NCBI GenBank assembly: GCA_002077065.1
Contig: NAJO01000038.1
Location: 368,562 to 432,561 of the forward strand
Direction of reading: 5' to 3'
Source of the DNA: Cryoendolithus antarcticus
Lineage: Eukaryota > Ascomycota > Dothideomycetes > Cladosporiales > Cladosporiaceae
DNA length: 64,000 nt
Shown here one piece after another: positions 43,730-54,620 of this stretch. Below the pieces are notes generated by a model, which worked only from the letters and a program-made list of their open reading frames with translations, made no database searches and had not been told where the DNA came from. A program made the translations under genes and the position numbers. Positions within the stretch are counted from its first letter, which is position 1. Every line of letters begins with the position of its first letter.

Positions 43730-46185
43730 ATGGCAGCAGTCTCGATGATGCAGACGCCTTCACGAACATCGCAGTCTTCTGCGGGATCATATCCGCGCAT
43801 CTCGCGGCAGAACACAATGAGCTCGCAAGATGGCTCACGGTCGATGCGGGCTTCGAAGAGATATTCAGTCACTGCACTGTACCTATCCATGAATGCCAAC
43901 CAGCGGGATATGGAAATTGAAGATGACTTGGCAAGGGCACAGAAGGCGCTACGGGAGCTGAAGGCGAAGATCTCGTCACAATCGAAGAAGAACTTTGTGC
44001 TAGAGAAGGATGTACGATATCTGGACTCCCGAATAGCGCTGTTGGTGCAGAATCGCATGGCACTGGAGGAGCAGAATGAGGTTGCGAATCATTTGAGTGA
44101 CGAAGGGCCGGAACAGACGAGTGTGTTTCCTGGAGATCAAAAGACGCAACAGTACGGGAATCTGCTCTTCTTGCTACAGTCAGAGCCGAGACATATTGCA
44201 CACCTGTGTCGACTGGTGACCATGGCAGAGATTGATCAGCTGTTGCAGACTGTAATGTTCACGCTCTACGGAAACCAGTACGAGAGTCGGGAAGAGCACC
44301 TGCTGTTGACGATGTTCCAGGTAAGGCGAGTGCGAATCTTGCTGTAACAACATGTACTGACATCGAGCAGTCCGTCCTCACATATCAGTTCGATAACACA
44401 CCAGACTACTCGTCCCTACTGCGAGCAAATACTCCAGTCTCGCGAATGATGACTACATATACTCGCCGAGGACCTGGCCAAAGCTACCTTAAGAGTGTAC
44501 TGGCCAACCGGATCAACTCATTGATCGAGATTAGAGACCTTGATCTCGAGATCAACCCTCTGAAGGTGTACGAGACGATGATTCAGAAGATCGAGTCCAG
44601 CGGCGAGCCGCTGCCTGCTGGTCTGGCGAAGGGAGTCACAGCCGAGCAAGCAGCTGCGAACGAGAACGTGCAGCGAATCATCGCACCACGGATAGATATG
44701 CTGATCGAGATCGCAAACTCTTTCCTCGACACCATCATCGAAGGACTCGAGGAGACGCCGTACGGCATTAGGTGGATATGCAAGCAGATTCGAAGTCTGA
44801 CCCGACGAAAGTACCCAGATGCTCAGGAGCAGACGGTGTGTACTCTCATCGGCGGCTTCTTCTTCCTGCGATTCATCAACCCAGCGATCGTCACACCTCG
44901 ATCATACATGCTCATCGAGCAGACACCAGCAGAGAACCCAAAGCGCACACTCACATACGTAGCAAAGATGCTACAGAACCTTGCGAACAAGCCCAGCTAC
45001 GCGAAGGAGCCATACATGGCGAAGCTGCAAGGCTTCATTCACCAGAACAAGGAGCGCATCAATCGCTTCATGATCGACCTCTGCGAAGTACAAGACTTCT
45101 ACGAAACCCTCGAGATGGACAACTATGTCGCACTGTCGAAACGTGACATCGAGCTCACCATCACACTGAACGAAGTCTACGCCACCCACTCGCTACTAGA
45201 GAAGCACCGCACCGAACTCCTCACAAACGATAGCGGCCACCTCCGACAACTCCTGCAAGAGCTCGGCCCTGCGCCGCCCCAACTACTTCGGAAAGACAAC
45301 CGCGCCATCCTCCTTCCACTATACAGCAAGTGGGAGACGCCTATAGACGACATCACCGCCGCGCTCGATATCACCCAAGATGAGGTCTACTTCATGGAAG
45401 CCAAGTCGTCTTTCGTAGTCATCATGCGCTCCCTTCCACCCGGCCACCACGCAGTCCGGCGTCCCCTCCGCCTCGAACGCGTCGCCGACGCGGCAGCAAC
45501 AACGAAGAACGACAGCGTCATGGTCCGCAAAGGCATCCGCGCCATGGAGCTGCTGACGCAACTTTCCGATTCAGGCATAATCGACAAATCTGACGCATAC
45601 GCTCTGCTGCGCGATGAGATCGAGCAAGAGCTCGTCCACTTGGGAAGTCTGAAGGAGAAAGTCATAGCCGAGACTGGCAAGCTGGAAGAAGTCTTTAAGA
45701 CGATCCAGGAACACAACACCTACCTCAACGGCCAACTGGAGACGTACAAATCCTACCTCCACAATGTCCGCGGCCAGTCCGAAGGGCCTTCTCACCCTGG
45801 CCGTCGCGGCAACAAGGATACTACCCCTAACCCTCTCGCATCCTTGACCTCCTCTCCTGCGACCACCAAACCCCTGGGTCCTTACAAATTTACCCACCTC
45901 GACTTGGAACGCAGCGGCGTCATCAAATCTTCCAACGTCCCTGAAAACCGACGGCAGAACATCTACTTCAACATCACCTCTCCTAGTCCAGGTACTTTCG
46001 TGATATCGCTGCATTACAAAGGCCGAAACCGGGGGCTGCTGGAGCTGGACTTGAAGCTTGATGACCTCTTGGAGATGCAGAGGGAGGGGCAGGGGGAGTT
46101 AGATTTGGAGTATGTACGGTTAGACGTGGGGAGAGTACTGGGGTTGCTTGGGAAGAGGTTTGGAAGGAAGGGGGGACGGTGGTAG
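43730..46185 (+). CDS. Ras GTPase-activating protein (Gap1/SarA type)
   Basis: Exons 43730-44320 and 44371-46185 give 801 residues. It stimulates GTP hydrolysis by Ras and thereby limits Ras/cAMP or MAPK signalling at membranes. A coiled N-terminus (about 60-110) precedes the RasGAP domain (about 150-430). The arginine-finger region reads [14 protein letters not shown] and the structural FLR motif reads [14 protein letters not shown]. The RasGAP C-terminal domain follows, with [24 protein letters not shown] and [14 protein letters not shown] near the end. This architecture, without IQ or CH domains, matches fission yeast Gap1 rather than IQGAP. The 50 bp intron must be removed; otherwise the frame stops after VRRVRILL. 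Confidence 0.92.
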
Positions 46186-46459
46186 GTCTGTCCGCTTTGA
46201 GAAGAGGCGACTGTGGATTAGAGGGCTGTACGATAAGGGCGATGGGAGATGGTGGGACGACTGTATGCCCTGGGCGGAAAGGAAGACTGGAGGACCGTGA
46301 TACCCTTGGGCGCCTGGCTGGCTTATTGCGCTGTTCTTTGTTCGCGGTATGGGCTGGCATGAATGGATTTGACGCATGGCTTTACTGTATGAGTACGTAG
46401 GATCTAATTGTATGAGCGACGGGCACTTCTGCACTGCAAGAGTTGTTTCCACTCTTCTT
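46186..46459. other. RasGAP 3' flank
   Basis: Non-coding 274 bp between the RasGAP stop and the tandem repeat. A very degenerate extra repeat copy may be present around 46380-46459. Confidence 0.35.
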
Positions 46460-47063
46460 CTCCGAGGTTTCTTGACTACGCTTATGCTCTCATACTGTAC
46501 ACGGGCGTATGACTTGAGTGCATTGCATCGTCACGGAGAGCACCCACAACGTTGCTTGTCTCCGCTTCTCCTATCATGCTCATGCTGATATGCTGTACGC
46601 CGGCTTGTAGCTTTCTCGCCTTGCACGATCAATGAGAGCGCCTGATGAGATGCCTTTCTCCAGTTCTCGTAAAATGCATGTGCTATCATACGGTACACCC
46701 GCCTGTGACTTCGTTATGCTGCATAGTCACTGAGAGCTCCGAGACAACACAACACATTGCTTCTCTCCCGGTTTCAGCACATGCCTATGCTACTGGACTG
46801 TACACCAGCCTATTGTTTCGTGGCACTGCATGGTCACTGGGAGCACTCAACGCGTCGCCTCGCCGCGATTCTCACGATATGCTTATGCTGTTACAGTGTA
46901 CACCGGCCTGAAACTTTTTGACATTACGTGGTTAGTGAGAGCACTAAGTCAACATGAGACATTGATTCTCTCCGGTTCTTGGTACAAGCGTATGCTACTC
47001 TACTGTACACCGGCCCATATCTTACAAGCATGCATGGTCACCGAGAGACCAAAACCGTCATCT
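46460..47063. repeat. Diverged tandem repeat, six ~98/107 bp units
   Basis: Six imperfect units are anchored on GTAC at 46497, 46595, 46693, 46800, 46898 and 47005, so the spacing is 98, 98, 107, 98 and 107 bp. Each unit shows the same blocks in order: CTCCGGTTCT-like, ATGC.TATGCT, CTGTACACCGGCCT, then GCATGGTCACTGAGAGCAC. Long units carry about 9 extra bases near their end. Units are strongly diverged from each other, so the array is old. It fills the space between the convergent RasGAP and NAF1 genes and reaches almost to the NAF1 stop, so it may be transcribed as 3' UTR on either strand. The function is unknown. Confidence 0.85.
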
Positions 47064-47084
47064 CAACATGACTCGTGCGCATTT

Positions 47085-49370
47085 CTACTTCTGCTGTCCA
47101 CCCTGCTGACCATACTGCCCGGCGGTGTAGTTGGGATTGTAGGCTCCCCCTGCACCGTACTGGTAAGTCTGTCCGTTGAACTGGTACGCCTGCGGCTGAG
47201 CGGCGTAGGCAGCCTGCTGAGCCTGGTACTGGGCGTACGCTTGCGCGTTGTAGGCGGGCTGCTGGTAGACCGGGGCGTAACTCGTAGGAGCCGCGGTGCC
47301 GGGAGCAGCGTACGCAGTGTTGGTAGTAGGCGCAGTGTAGGTATTGTTGGTCCCGGGAGCAGCGTAGCTGTAGGGAGCAGCGGGAGCAGTGTAGCTGTTG
47401 GCGGTAGCGGGCGCTGTGTAGCCAGCGTACGCATTGGGGTTGTAAATCGGATAAGGCTGAGGCTGGGCAGCTAGAGGTGGTGCCTGAGGGAGTGGATGCG
47501 GGACACGAGCCGCTGGAGCGCCGTAGTTATTGCTCGATCCACGTCCACCACGGTCGTTGTTGCCGCGTCCGCGATTATTGTCGTATGGACGAACACGCGC
47601 GTTGCCATTACCGCGTGCATTGTTGCGTACTGGGCCGCCGGTCCTCATCATCTCGGAGAGGTTGTCCGGGCGCTTGAGAGGAGTGTAGCCATCAGCTGGT
47701 GGCGAGGTTGGACGTCCGGTCTCATCGCCGTAGTTAACGTCGTGATTCCAGTTCGGGACATCGTCACTGCTGGGTGCGTAACGACGGAAACCGCCATCGT
47801 CGTAGCGATTGTTGTCGTATCCGCCACGGCCTCCGCGACCACCACGATCGTTCCCGCGGTTGCGAGGACCACCACGACCACGCCCACGACGGTTTCCGTA
47901 GCCATCTGGTCCAGCTGGGCCGGCGTTACGCGTGAAGTCCTCCCGGCTGAGCTTGCCTTTGCCATCCTTCTTGCTCGCCTTATTCATTCGCTTGTACTCC
48001 TGCTCCACTTCGTCATCGGAGAACTCGAGCTCATCGTCACCAGCTTCCTCATCATTGATATTAGAAGCGTCAGTGTACTTCTTAGCCTTCATCTCGGCGA
48101 CATTCTCAAACGTCGTGTGAGCATCGATAGAGAAGATCTGTGCGCCTGGCTGTAGTCCGAGGGTATCGAGCTCATCCTCCGATATGATGATCAAGAAGAA
48201 GGGATTCGCAGTAGTGCCCATGACATCGTTGATCGCGCCGATGACTTTACGCGCTGCATTACAGAGTGGGGCCTCGATCGAAGGGATCTTATCGAATGCC
48301 ATACCAGGCGTGCCGGCAATCACAAGACGGCTCTCGGCAAAATGCATGACTTGACCGAGTAGAGTGACTTTCGTGTCCTCGGTGATGTTGACCTGTGGCT
48401 TGGGTGGGATGACCTCGGCCTTCTCGTTCGCGGTACGTGGCGGTCCGCCTCCACTACGGTCACCGTCTTCTCCCTCCTCGCGCATGAGCATCTTTGCCAT
48501 CTCCTCGTGATTCATTGCCGAGCCTCCCTCGGTATCAGATGCTTCAGAGTCAGAGTCAGAATCCGAGTCGGAGGAGTCGGAGCTCGATTCGGGGTCCGAG
48601 TCAGGCGCAGTCTCGCCCGTCGTATCGGCCAGCGAAGGTCTGCTGTTGACGGCTTGAACGTCGTGGGAGTCTTCGTTCGGTCCAGTCAGGGAGTTCTCGT
48701 TACCTTTGCCTCCGAACGATTCTTCGCTGATAGTGCTACTACGGCGTAAACGCTCTAAGACATGAGCGACTCCTTCGACACCCACAGTACCGACGTCATC
48801 TTCCACATTGGTACTATCGAGTTTGATGCGCTTTGGGTTTGGTGGTTGCGATGTCGTCTTTGAGAGCTCCTTCGTGGGGTGTGTGGTGGTGGCATCGTTC
48901 TTTGCAGCGAATGCACTCCTGTTGTTGTCTACGTTAGTGTCCGATCCATCTTGAGTGATGGTTGCGTCCACGAAAGGCGCGTGTGTGCTGTGTGCTGCAC
49001 TGTCTGCGATGCTGTGTGCTGCTATATCTGCTGTGATGTGTGCTGTGCTGTCTGCTGCACTCTCTGCTCCGGCATCCAGTGGAAGTAATTCTGGTCCGGC
49101 GGCACCAGTAGATGCCCCGGTAGGCTGGACAGTCCCAACAATAGCGTCCGTGACGTTGAGATCCAGTGAATCCTCAGCTGATTGACGCCGCAATTCTATC
49201 ACGGCCCCAGCAGGTGGGAAATCGGCCTCGTCAGTCGTGATCACGTCAAAATCTCCGGATTGCGCAACGACGGCATTCGATCCATTGGCGTTTGACTGAG
49301 TTGTCTCGCCGTACAGATCGTCCCAGTCGCTGTCATCCGAGCCAGTAGCATCTCTGTGAGTAGTATCCAT
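47085..49370 (-). CDS. NAF1: H/ACA snoRNP assembly factor NAF1
   Basis: A single exon gives 761 residues from MDTTHRDATGSDDSDWDDLY; a Met 12 codons earlier (49406) is possible. NAF1 loads onto nascent H/ACA RNPs with Cbf5 and is later replaced by Gar1. The Gar1/Naf1 domain reads VTLLGQVMHFAESRLVIAG, ANPFFLIIISEDEL and LGLQPGAQIFSIDAH. It is preceded by a Ser/Asp tract (DSSDSDSDSDSEASD) and followed by an acidic patch (DDELEFSDDEVEQEYKRM), RGG-rich segments (NRRGRGRGGPRNRG) and a long Tyr/Ala/Pro/Gln tail. An Ala/His-rich imperfect repeat (AAHSIADSAAHS) lies near residue 120. Nuclear, by family. Convergent with RasGAP across the tandem repeat. Confidence 0.93.
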   Translation of the reverse strand: MDTTHRDATGSDDSDWDDLYGETTQSNANGSNAVVAQSGDFDVITTDEADFPPAGAVIELRRQSAEDSLDLNVTDAIVGTVQPTGASTGAAGPELLPLDAGAESAADSTAHITADIAAHSIADSAAHSTHAPFVDATITQDGSDTNVDNNRSAFAAKNDATTTHPTKELSKTTSQPPNPKRIKLDSTNVEDDVGTVGVEGVAHVLERLRRSSTISEESFGGKGNENSLTGPNEDSHDVQAVNSRPSLADTTGETAPDSDPESSSDSSDSDSDSDSEASDTEGGSAMNHEEMAKMLMREEGEDGDRSGGGPPRTANEKAEVIPPKPQVNITEDTKVTLLGQVMHFAESRLVIAGTPGMAFDKIPSIEAPLCNAARKVIGAINDVMGTTANPFFLIIISEDELDTLGLQPGAQIFSIDAHTTFENVAEMKAKKYTDASNINDEEAGDDELEFSDDEVEQEYKRMNKASKKDGKGKLSREDFTRNAGPAGPDGYGNRRGRGRGGPRNRGNDRGGRGGRGGYDNNRYDDGGFRRYAPSSDDVPNWNHDVNYGDETGRPTSPPADGYTPLKRPDNLSEMMRTGGPVRNNARGNGNARVRPYDNNRGRGNNDRGGRGSSNNYGAPAARVPHPLPQAPPLAAQPQPYPIYNPNAYAGYTAPATANSYTAPAAPYSYAAPGTNNTYTAPTTNTAYAAPGTAAPTSYAPVYQQPAYNAQAYAQYQAQQAAYAAQPQAYQFNGQTYQYGAGGAYNPNYTAGQYGQQGGQQK

Positions 49371-49829
49371 GCTTGCAGTATATATGCGTGAGGAACAATA
49401 CTGCAAAGGAAACTAAGATAGTTGCGTTAACCACTCGCTCACTCGCTCAAGCCGTGCGCTCACTTGAACGCCCGCTCGAGGAATGGTTTGGCGTGTCTGC
49501 GGACTTACGGGGAGCTGTAGCCCTAGCGCAGCGGTGTATCACGTGCTTGACGACAGTCTTTGGCGTTGGCAGGTAGTGTTGGAACCTGCCCGACTTGTAT
49601 GTGATGTTGAATTGTTGATATGAGAAAGCCGACAGTGAAGTCGAACTTTTTGGCTTGTGTCGAATCAGCTCGAAGTTTGAAACCCTTGCTAGCGCCGGGA
49701 AACACCCCGTCTCGCTTAACGCTCTGGATTGGGAATGCCAACGCTGGGCAACATCTCATAGGCTGAATGGTAGTGAATATATATGTGTTCTGACTGCATG
49801 AAGATGTTGGTGTTATTGACACCGACGCT
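49371..49829. other. Divergent intergenic region NAF1/ALG9
   Basis: The 459 bp between divergent starts is a candidate shared promoter. A short direct repeat ACTCGCTCACTCGCTC lies near 49433. No other element is recognised. Confidence 0.4.
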
Positions 49830-51669
49830 ATGTCGGACTCCATAGCGCGCCCTCCTCAGCGCGAGCCCACCACTGCTCGCCCAGCTCGCCAGAATGCGTA
49901 AGTCTATTCACCACTGCCTCTAGCATGCTCTAACCTCGCCCAGTCCACCAACACCACCAGTCAACTACGCCCCAATAGCAGTCTTCTACATCCTCTTCAT
50001 CTCTCACGCTTTCGCTGCCTTCTATCAACCAATCCAGGACTGCGATGAGGTCTTCAACTATTGGGAACCTACGCACTACCTGAACCATGGCCACGGCTTC
50101 CAGACATGGGAGTACTCCCCTGTCTACGCCATCCGGAGCTGGGCCTACGCTGCTCTTCATGCTCTCGCCATTCAGGGCGCGAAGGTCGTTCCTGTGATCA
50201 ACGAGGTCTTCGGCAAGCGCGCTGAGTTCTACATGCTCCGAGCTGTGCTTGCAGGCATCTGCGCGCTCTGCGAGGCGAGACTGTTCAACGCAGTGGCAAA
50301 GTGCGTCAACGCGAGGGTGGCCTGGATCTTCGTGGGTATCATGGCAACGGCGCCGGGGATGTTCCATGCGAGCGTGGCGTACTTGCCGAGTAGCTTCGCG
50401 ATGTATGCGACCATGCTCAGCACGGCTGCGTTCATTGATCGAAGGAATGGCTTCCGTACGGCGCGGGGCATCATGTTCGCTGGACTTGGAGCTTCTCTCG
50501 GCTGGCCGTTTGCTGTGGTACTAGCCATCCCATTCTTGCTCGAGGAGGCCTTTGCGGCCGTGAACACTGACCAAGAAGCCATCATCGATCTGGCATGGCG
50601 AGTCCTGGACGGCACCGCACGCGCAACAGGCATTCTAGCAGTTCAAGTCCTCTTCGACGCCACGCTGTACCGTCGCCTTACGGTCGTGCCGCTGAACATA
50701 GTTCTTTACAATGTTTTCTCCTCCTCCGGTGGTCCAGACCTCTACGGCACTGAACCCTGGTCATACTACCTTCGCAACCTAGCCCTGAACCTTCATCTCT
50801 GGGTACCGCTCGCTCTGCTTGGCCTACCAATGCTGTTCGTCCAGCCCTCGAAGTCTGCGATCAAGACCTCTCTTCTCCGTACCCTTGTTCTGGTATCGCC
50901 GTTGTACATCTGGCTGGGATTGTTCACTCTCCAATCCCACAAGGAAGAACGCTTCCTCTATCCCGCCTACCCCTTCCTCGCACTGAGCGGGGCTCTGACT
51001 CTACATATCTTGCTTACCTATCTCGGCTCGCCCTCCAAAGGTTCCCTCATCGCCAAAATACCTGCTTTCCTCCGCTTGCTCTTCGTCCTGGCCTTCCTTA
51101 TCCTCGCTCTCGTTCTTTCAGCTCTCCGCATAGCAGGTCAAGTCTCGGCCTACGCCGCGCCCTTACAGACCTACGACCCTCTGCACACACCGGAGATGCG
51201 CACTAGCATCAACACATCCTCTCCTCTAGACACCACGCTCTGCCTAGGGAAAGAATGGTATCGCTTCCCCTCCCACCACTTTCTGCCAGACTCCTTCCGC
51301 GCTCGCTTCATCAAGTCCGAGTTCGACGGCCTCTTACCTGGAGACTTCGAACAAACCGGCAAAGGCTACGGTCCGTACGCAGGGACTTGGCGCGTGCCGA
51401 AAGGTATGAACGATGGGAATCAGTGGGACGAGGGCAAGGTCGTTGGAGTGGAGGAGTGCGGGTGGATCGTGGATAGTCATTTGCCAAGTACGCGGGTGAC
51501 GGAGAGGGAGCCGAAGTTTATTGGATCGAAGGAGTGGGACACGGTGGAATGCGAGCCGTTCCTTGACAATGCGAGCACCGGCTTGCTCGGTCGTGTCGGC
51601 TGGGTGCCTGAGGATTGGGGCAGAGTATGGGGCGAGTACTGTCTGCTGCGTCGTGCTAAGAGCGTATAG
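49830..51669 (+). CDS. ALG9: Dolichol-linked oligosaccharide alpha-1,2-mannosyltransferase ALG9 (GT22)
   Basis: Exons 49830-49897 and 49944-51669 give 597 residues. ALG9 adds alpha-1,2-mannose from dolichol-phosphate-mannose to the lipid-linked N-glycan precursor in the ER lumen. The first luminal loop carries the GT22 motif QDCDEVFNYWEPTHYL, followed by QTWEYSPVYAIRSWAY. About ten hydrophobic segments run through residue 440. The motif LQSHKEERFLYPAYP (HKE-R type, typical of the GT-C mannosyltransferases) is present. The C-terminal 150 residues are luminal and soluble (CLGKEWYRFPSHHFLP). The start MSDSIARPPQ is joined across a 46 bp intron, the shortest in the window. Confidence 0.95.
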
Positions 51670-51807
51670 ACTGCCCAAGGAGTACACGAGGTAGAAAAGC
51701 TTTTTTTGATATGTACAATATACAGAAGTTTTCCCCGTGCCGATTCCTCATCCACATCAGCCCGAACGCCGGCGCTCAAATACAAGACACCGCCACCTTC
51801 GCACGTC

Positions 51808-53670
51808 TCACTGCTGCATCACCCTCAACGCATCACTAATCACAAACGGCGCCTCCGTCTTACTCTTGATCTCCTCCACAGTGACACCCTCAGCATGCTC
51901 AATGAGCGTCAGACCCTTCGTGAAGTCGACCTCAAACACCGCCAGCTCAGTGATAATCAAACTCACGCAAGCGCGGCCTGTCAGAGGGAACTCGCACTGC
52001 TTGAGAATCTTCGGCCGGCCTTTCTTGTCAGTGTGCTCCATTGTGACGACGACTTTGGTCTTGTCGGGGCGGGACACGAGGTCCATGGCGCCCCCGAAAC
52101 CCTTGATTTTGCCGGGAAGCTGTGGAGGGAAAGTCAGTATGTATTTCATGGAAGTCTCTCGAAGAATTCTTGCCAGGTTCGTGCATCTGCAGAGACAGCT
52201 GCAACTGCGAGCTCGACGTATCGCGGCGTTGAGATCCAACGGCAGCTGATCAAAAGGCTCTGACATAGCCTGAGGCTCTCACTGTTGTAGCAGTGGAACA
52301 TTTGACTGCAGCAGCCAGCTTGATAGCTGCACAAGAGCTTTCACGACTTTGTCGAGAGCGACAAGAGAACGTAGTTGACTTACCATCCAGTTCGCCAGAT
52401 CTCCATTCGCCGACACTTGCATAGCGCCAAGTATAGTCAATCCGATCTTGCCACCTCGAATCATTCCAAAGCTCTCCTCACTTCCAAATACGCTCGCGCC
52501 CACTCCCAACGTCACAGTCTCCTTGCCAGCATTGATAGTATCCGCATCTTCCTGTCCCTTCTCCGGGTACGGCCCCAGTCCCAGTATACCGTTCTCAGAC
52601 TGCAGCATGACCTCAACCTCCTTGGGTACGAATGAGGGCGCGAGCATGGGCATGCCGATGCCGAGATTGGCGTACATGCCGTTCTTGAATTCCTTTGCAG
52701 CGCGGCGGACGATGCGTTCGCGGGATGAGGACTTTGTGGCTGCTGCTTGGATCTCTTCGGGGGTTTTGGCGTTGACGGTCTTTTCGATCTTCTTCTCAGC
52801 TGTCGATTGGACGACATGGTCGACGTAGATACCCGGAACATGTACAGAGGCAGGGTCTATCTCGCCAGGCTCGACGATGTGCTCCGCTTCAACTATCGTG
52901 ATCCTGGCATTGCGGGCCATGGCGCCGTTAAAGTTGTTGGCGGTGTTGCGAAAGAACAGATTTCCCAGGCGGTCTGCTTTGTGTGCCTTGATGAAAGCTA
53001 CGTCGCCCTGTATGGCTTCTTCCATTACGTAGCTCTTGCCGCCAAACACCTTCACGTCCCTGGGCGGCGAATACGCTGCCACAGTCCCATCTGGGTTGTG
53101 GCGGAGAGGTAGCTCTCCAGTCTGTACCACCGTCCCGAAAGCTGCAGGAGTATAAAATGCAGGTATGCCAGCTCCTCCGCTCCTACATCTCTCTGCCAGG
53201 GTGCCTTGTGGTGTGAGCTCCAACTCGATCTCTCCATTCAGGTACATGGCCTCGAAGACCTTGTTCTCTCCCACATAGCTTGCGACCATCTTCTTGATTT
53301 GCTTGGAGGCTAGTAGCAGCCCAAGCCCAGAGCCTACGATACCAGCATTGTTTGAGACTGCGGTAAGCCCCGTGATCGAGGACTTATTCTTCACGGCATT
53401 GATGAGAGTGTCCGGAACACCGCAGAGGCCAAAGCCGCCGCAGAGCAGCGTGTCATTGGATTTCAGCGAAGCGATGGCCTCTTCCGGAGAGGCGACGACC
53501 TTGTTGATACGACAGCGGCGCGCGGAGGACGCGAAGGTACGCGCAAGGTTTCGAGACTGCAGTCCTATTAGTGGGAGATCCTCTCGATGTTCCTTTGAGA
53601 AGACTACCTGAGGAGTGACCTTGCCATAGTTCCTAGCTGTCCGCAGGAACAATGTCGCGGTGGAAGGCAT
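51808..53670 (-). CDS. Succinyl-CoA:3-ketoacid-CoA transferase (SCOT), mitochondrial
   Basis: Exons 53670-52384 and 52119-51808 give 532 residues, the normal SCOT size for a fused alpha-beta CoA transferase. It moves CoA from succinyl-CoA to acetoacetate or a similar acid (fungal relatives also include acetate CoA transferases). The N-terminal ~50 residues are basic and Ser/Ala-rich, like a mitochondrial presequence. Marks are [15 protein letters not shown], the oxyanion region [21 protein letters not shown] and the catalytic Glu in [14 protein letters not shown]. The C-terminus (FGGAMDLV) continues smoothly from GDLANWM only if the 264 bp intron 52120-52383 is removed; this intron is four to five times longer than most in the window. 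Confidence 0.94.
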
Positions 53671-54620
53671 ATTGGGACTGCTGGAGAGATTTTCCTGGGC
53701 TGAGAGGAACGACTAATGAAAAATGACCTAGCTGTAGCTCTCGCCGGACATTGGTGCCCGAGTGGGAGTTCTGTGAAGTAGTATGCCAAACCGAAAGAAT
53801 AGAACCCTCGGGTCCGACAGCGCGATGGAAGCTCAAGAACAATGCTTGTGCACGGCCTCCGAAGTCGAAGAGGTGAAGTCGGCACAGTGGACGGCAACGG
53901 TTATGTCAAAGCTGCGTGTACGGTTGTATGACTTCTACCGCGGAGTGCTTCCGTAGCTGTGATGGAGGCTGGTTTGTGGAGGTGACATCGGAAGAGACCG
54001 GAGGTGGTGGGGAACCCTGGACAGCGTGGACGTCCAGGGATGTGGCGGAGGGGTGGAGACGGCCAAGGATAGCAAGACATCTTGATGGGAAATCAAAAGT
54101 TCGACCGGGTCTCTTTCTCTCCACGACTGTCTCTCGGTAGCCAGGGGATCCAAATTTCAGGAGATCTGGCCGGTCGAGGGCGGCAGTAATGAAAACACAT
54201 ACTCTGTCGACTTACCTAGGCGATGCGACCAAAAGCGGCATGGCCATGGCAGCGTCTCGCATCGACAGCGACGATGCGGGCATGATAAACGATTATGGAG
54301 GCTACGCTCGAGTCACGGTGGCATATTTCTCCATCGTACGCGCACTCATCCGGGTAATCGATGCGAAGAACGGAAGCTATGATCGAATGCCATGTATTCT
54401 CCCGCTTTCTGTGAGGGGTCGGCTGCTTCGAAGCCAACGCTGCTGTTGACATAGCGGTGTCAATCGATCTGATCGGGCAGGTGATGCTGAGATCATGAGT
54501 CGCTTTCTACAGGTGCAGTAGTGCAAAGACGACGACAGGTATAAGGTAAGTATGAATCTCTTCCTGCTGTCCCATTATTGTATCGTCGCCCTGTGAAGCC
54601 TCGGACACGTAACAGTCACG
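53671..54620. other. Intergenic, 0.95 kb
   Basis: This separates the divergent SCOT and lipase genes. No ORF with recognisable features; nothing else visible. Confidence 0.4.

Noticed and set aside
43730..46185. IQGAP identity for the RasGAP gene
   Set aside because: There is no calponin-homology domain and no IQ motif; length and order match the shorter Gap1/SarA type.
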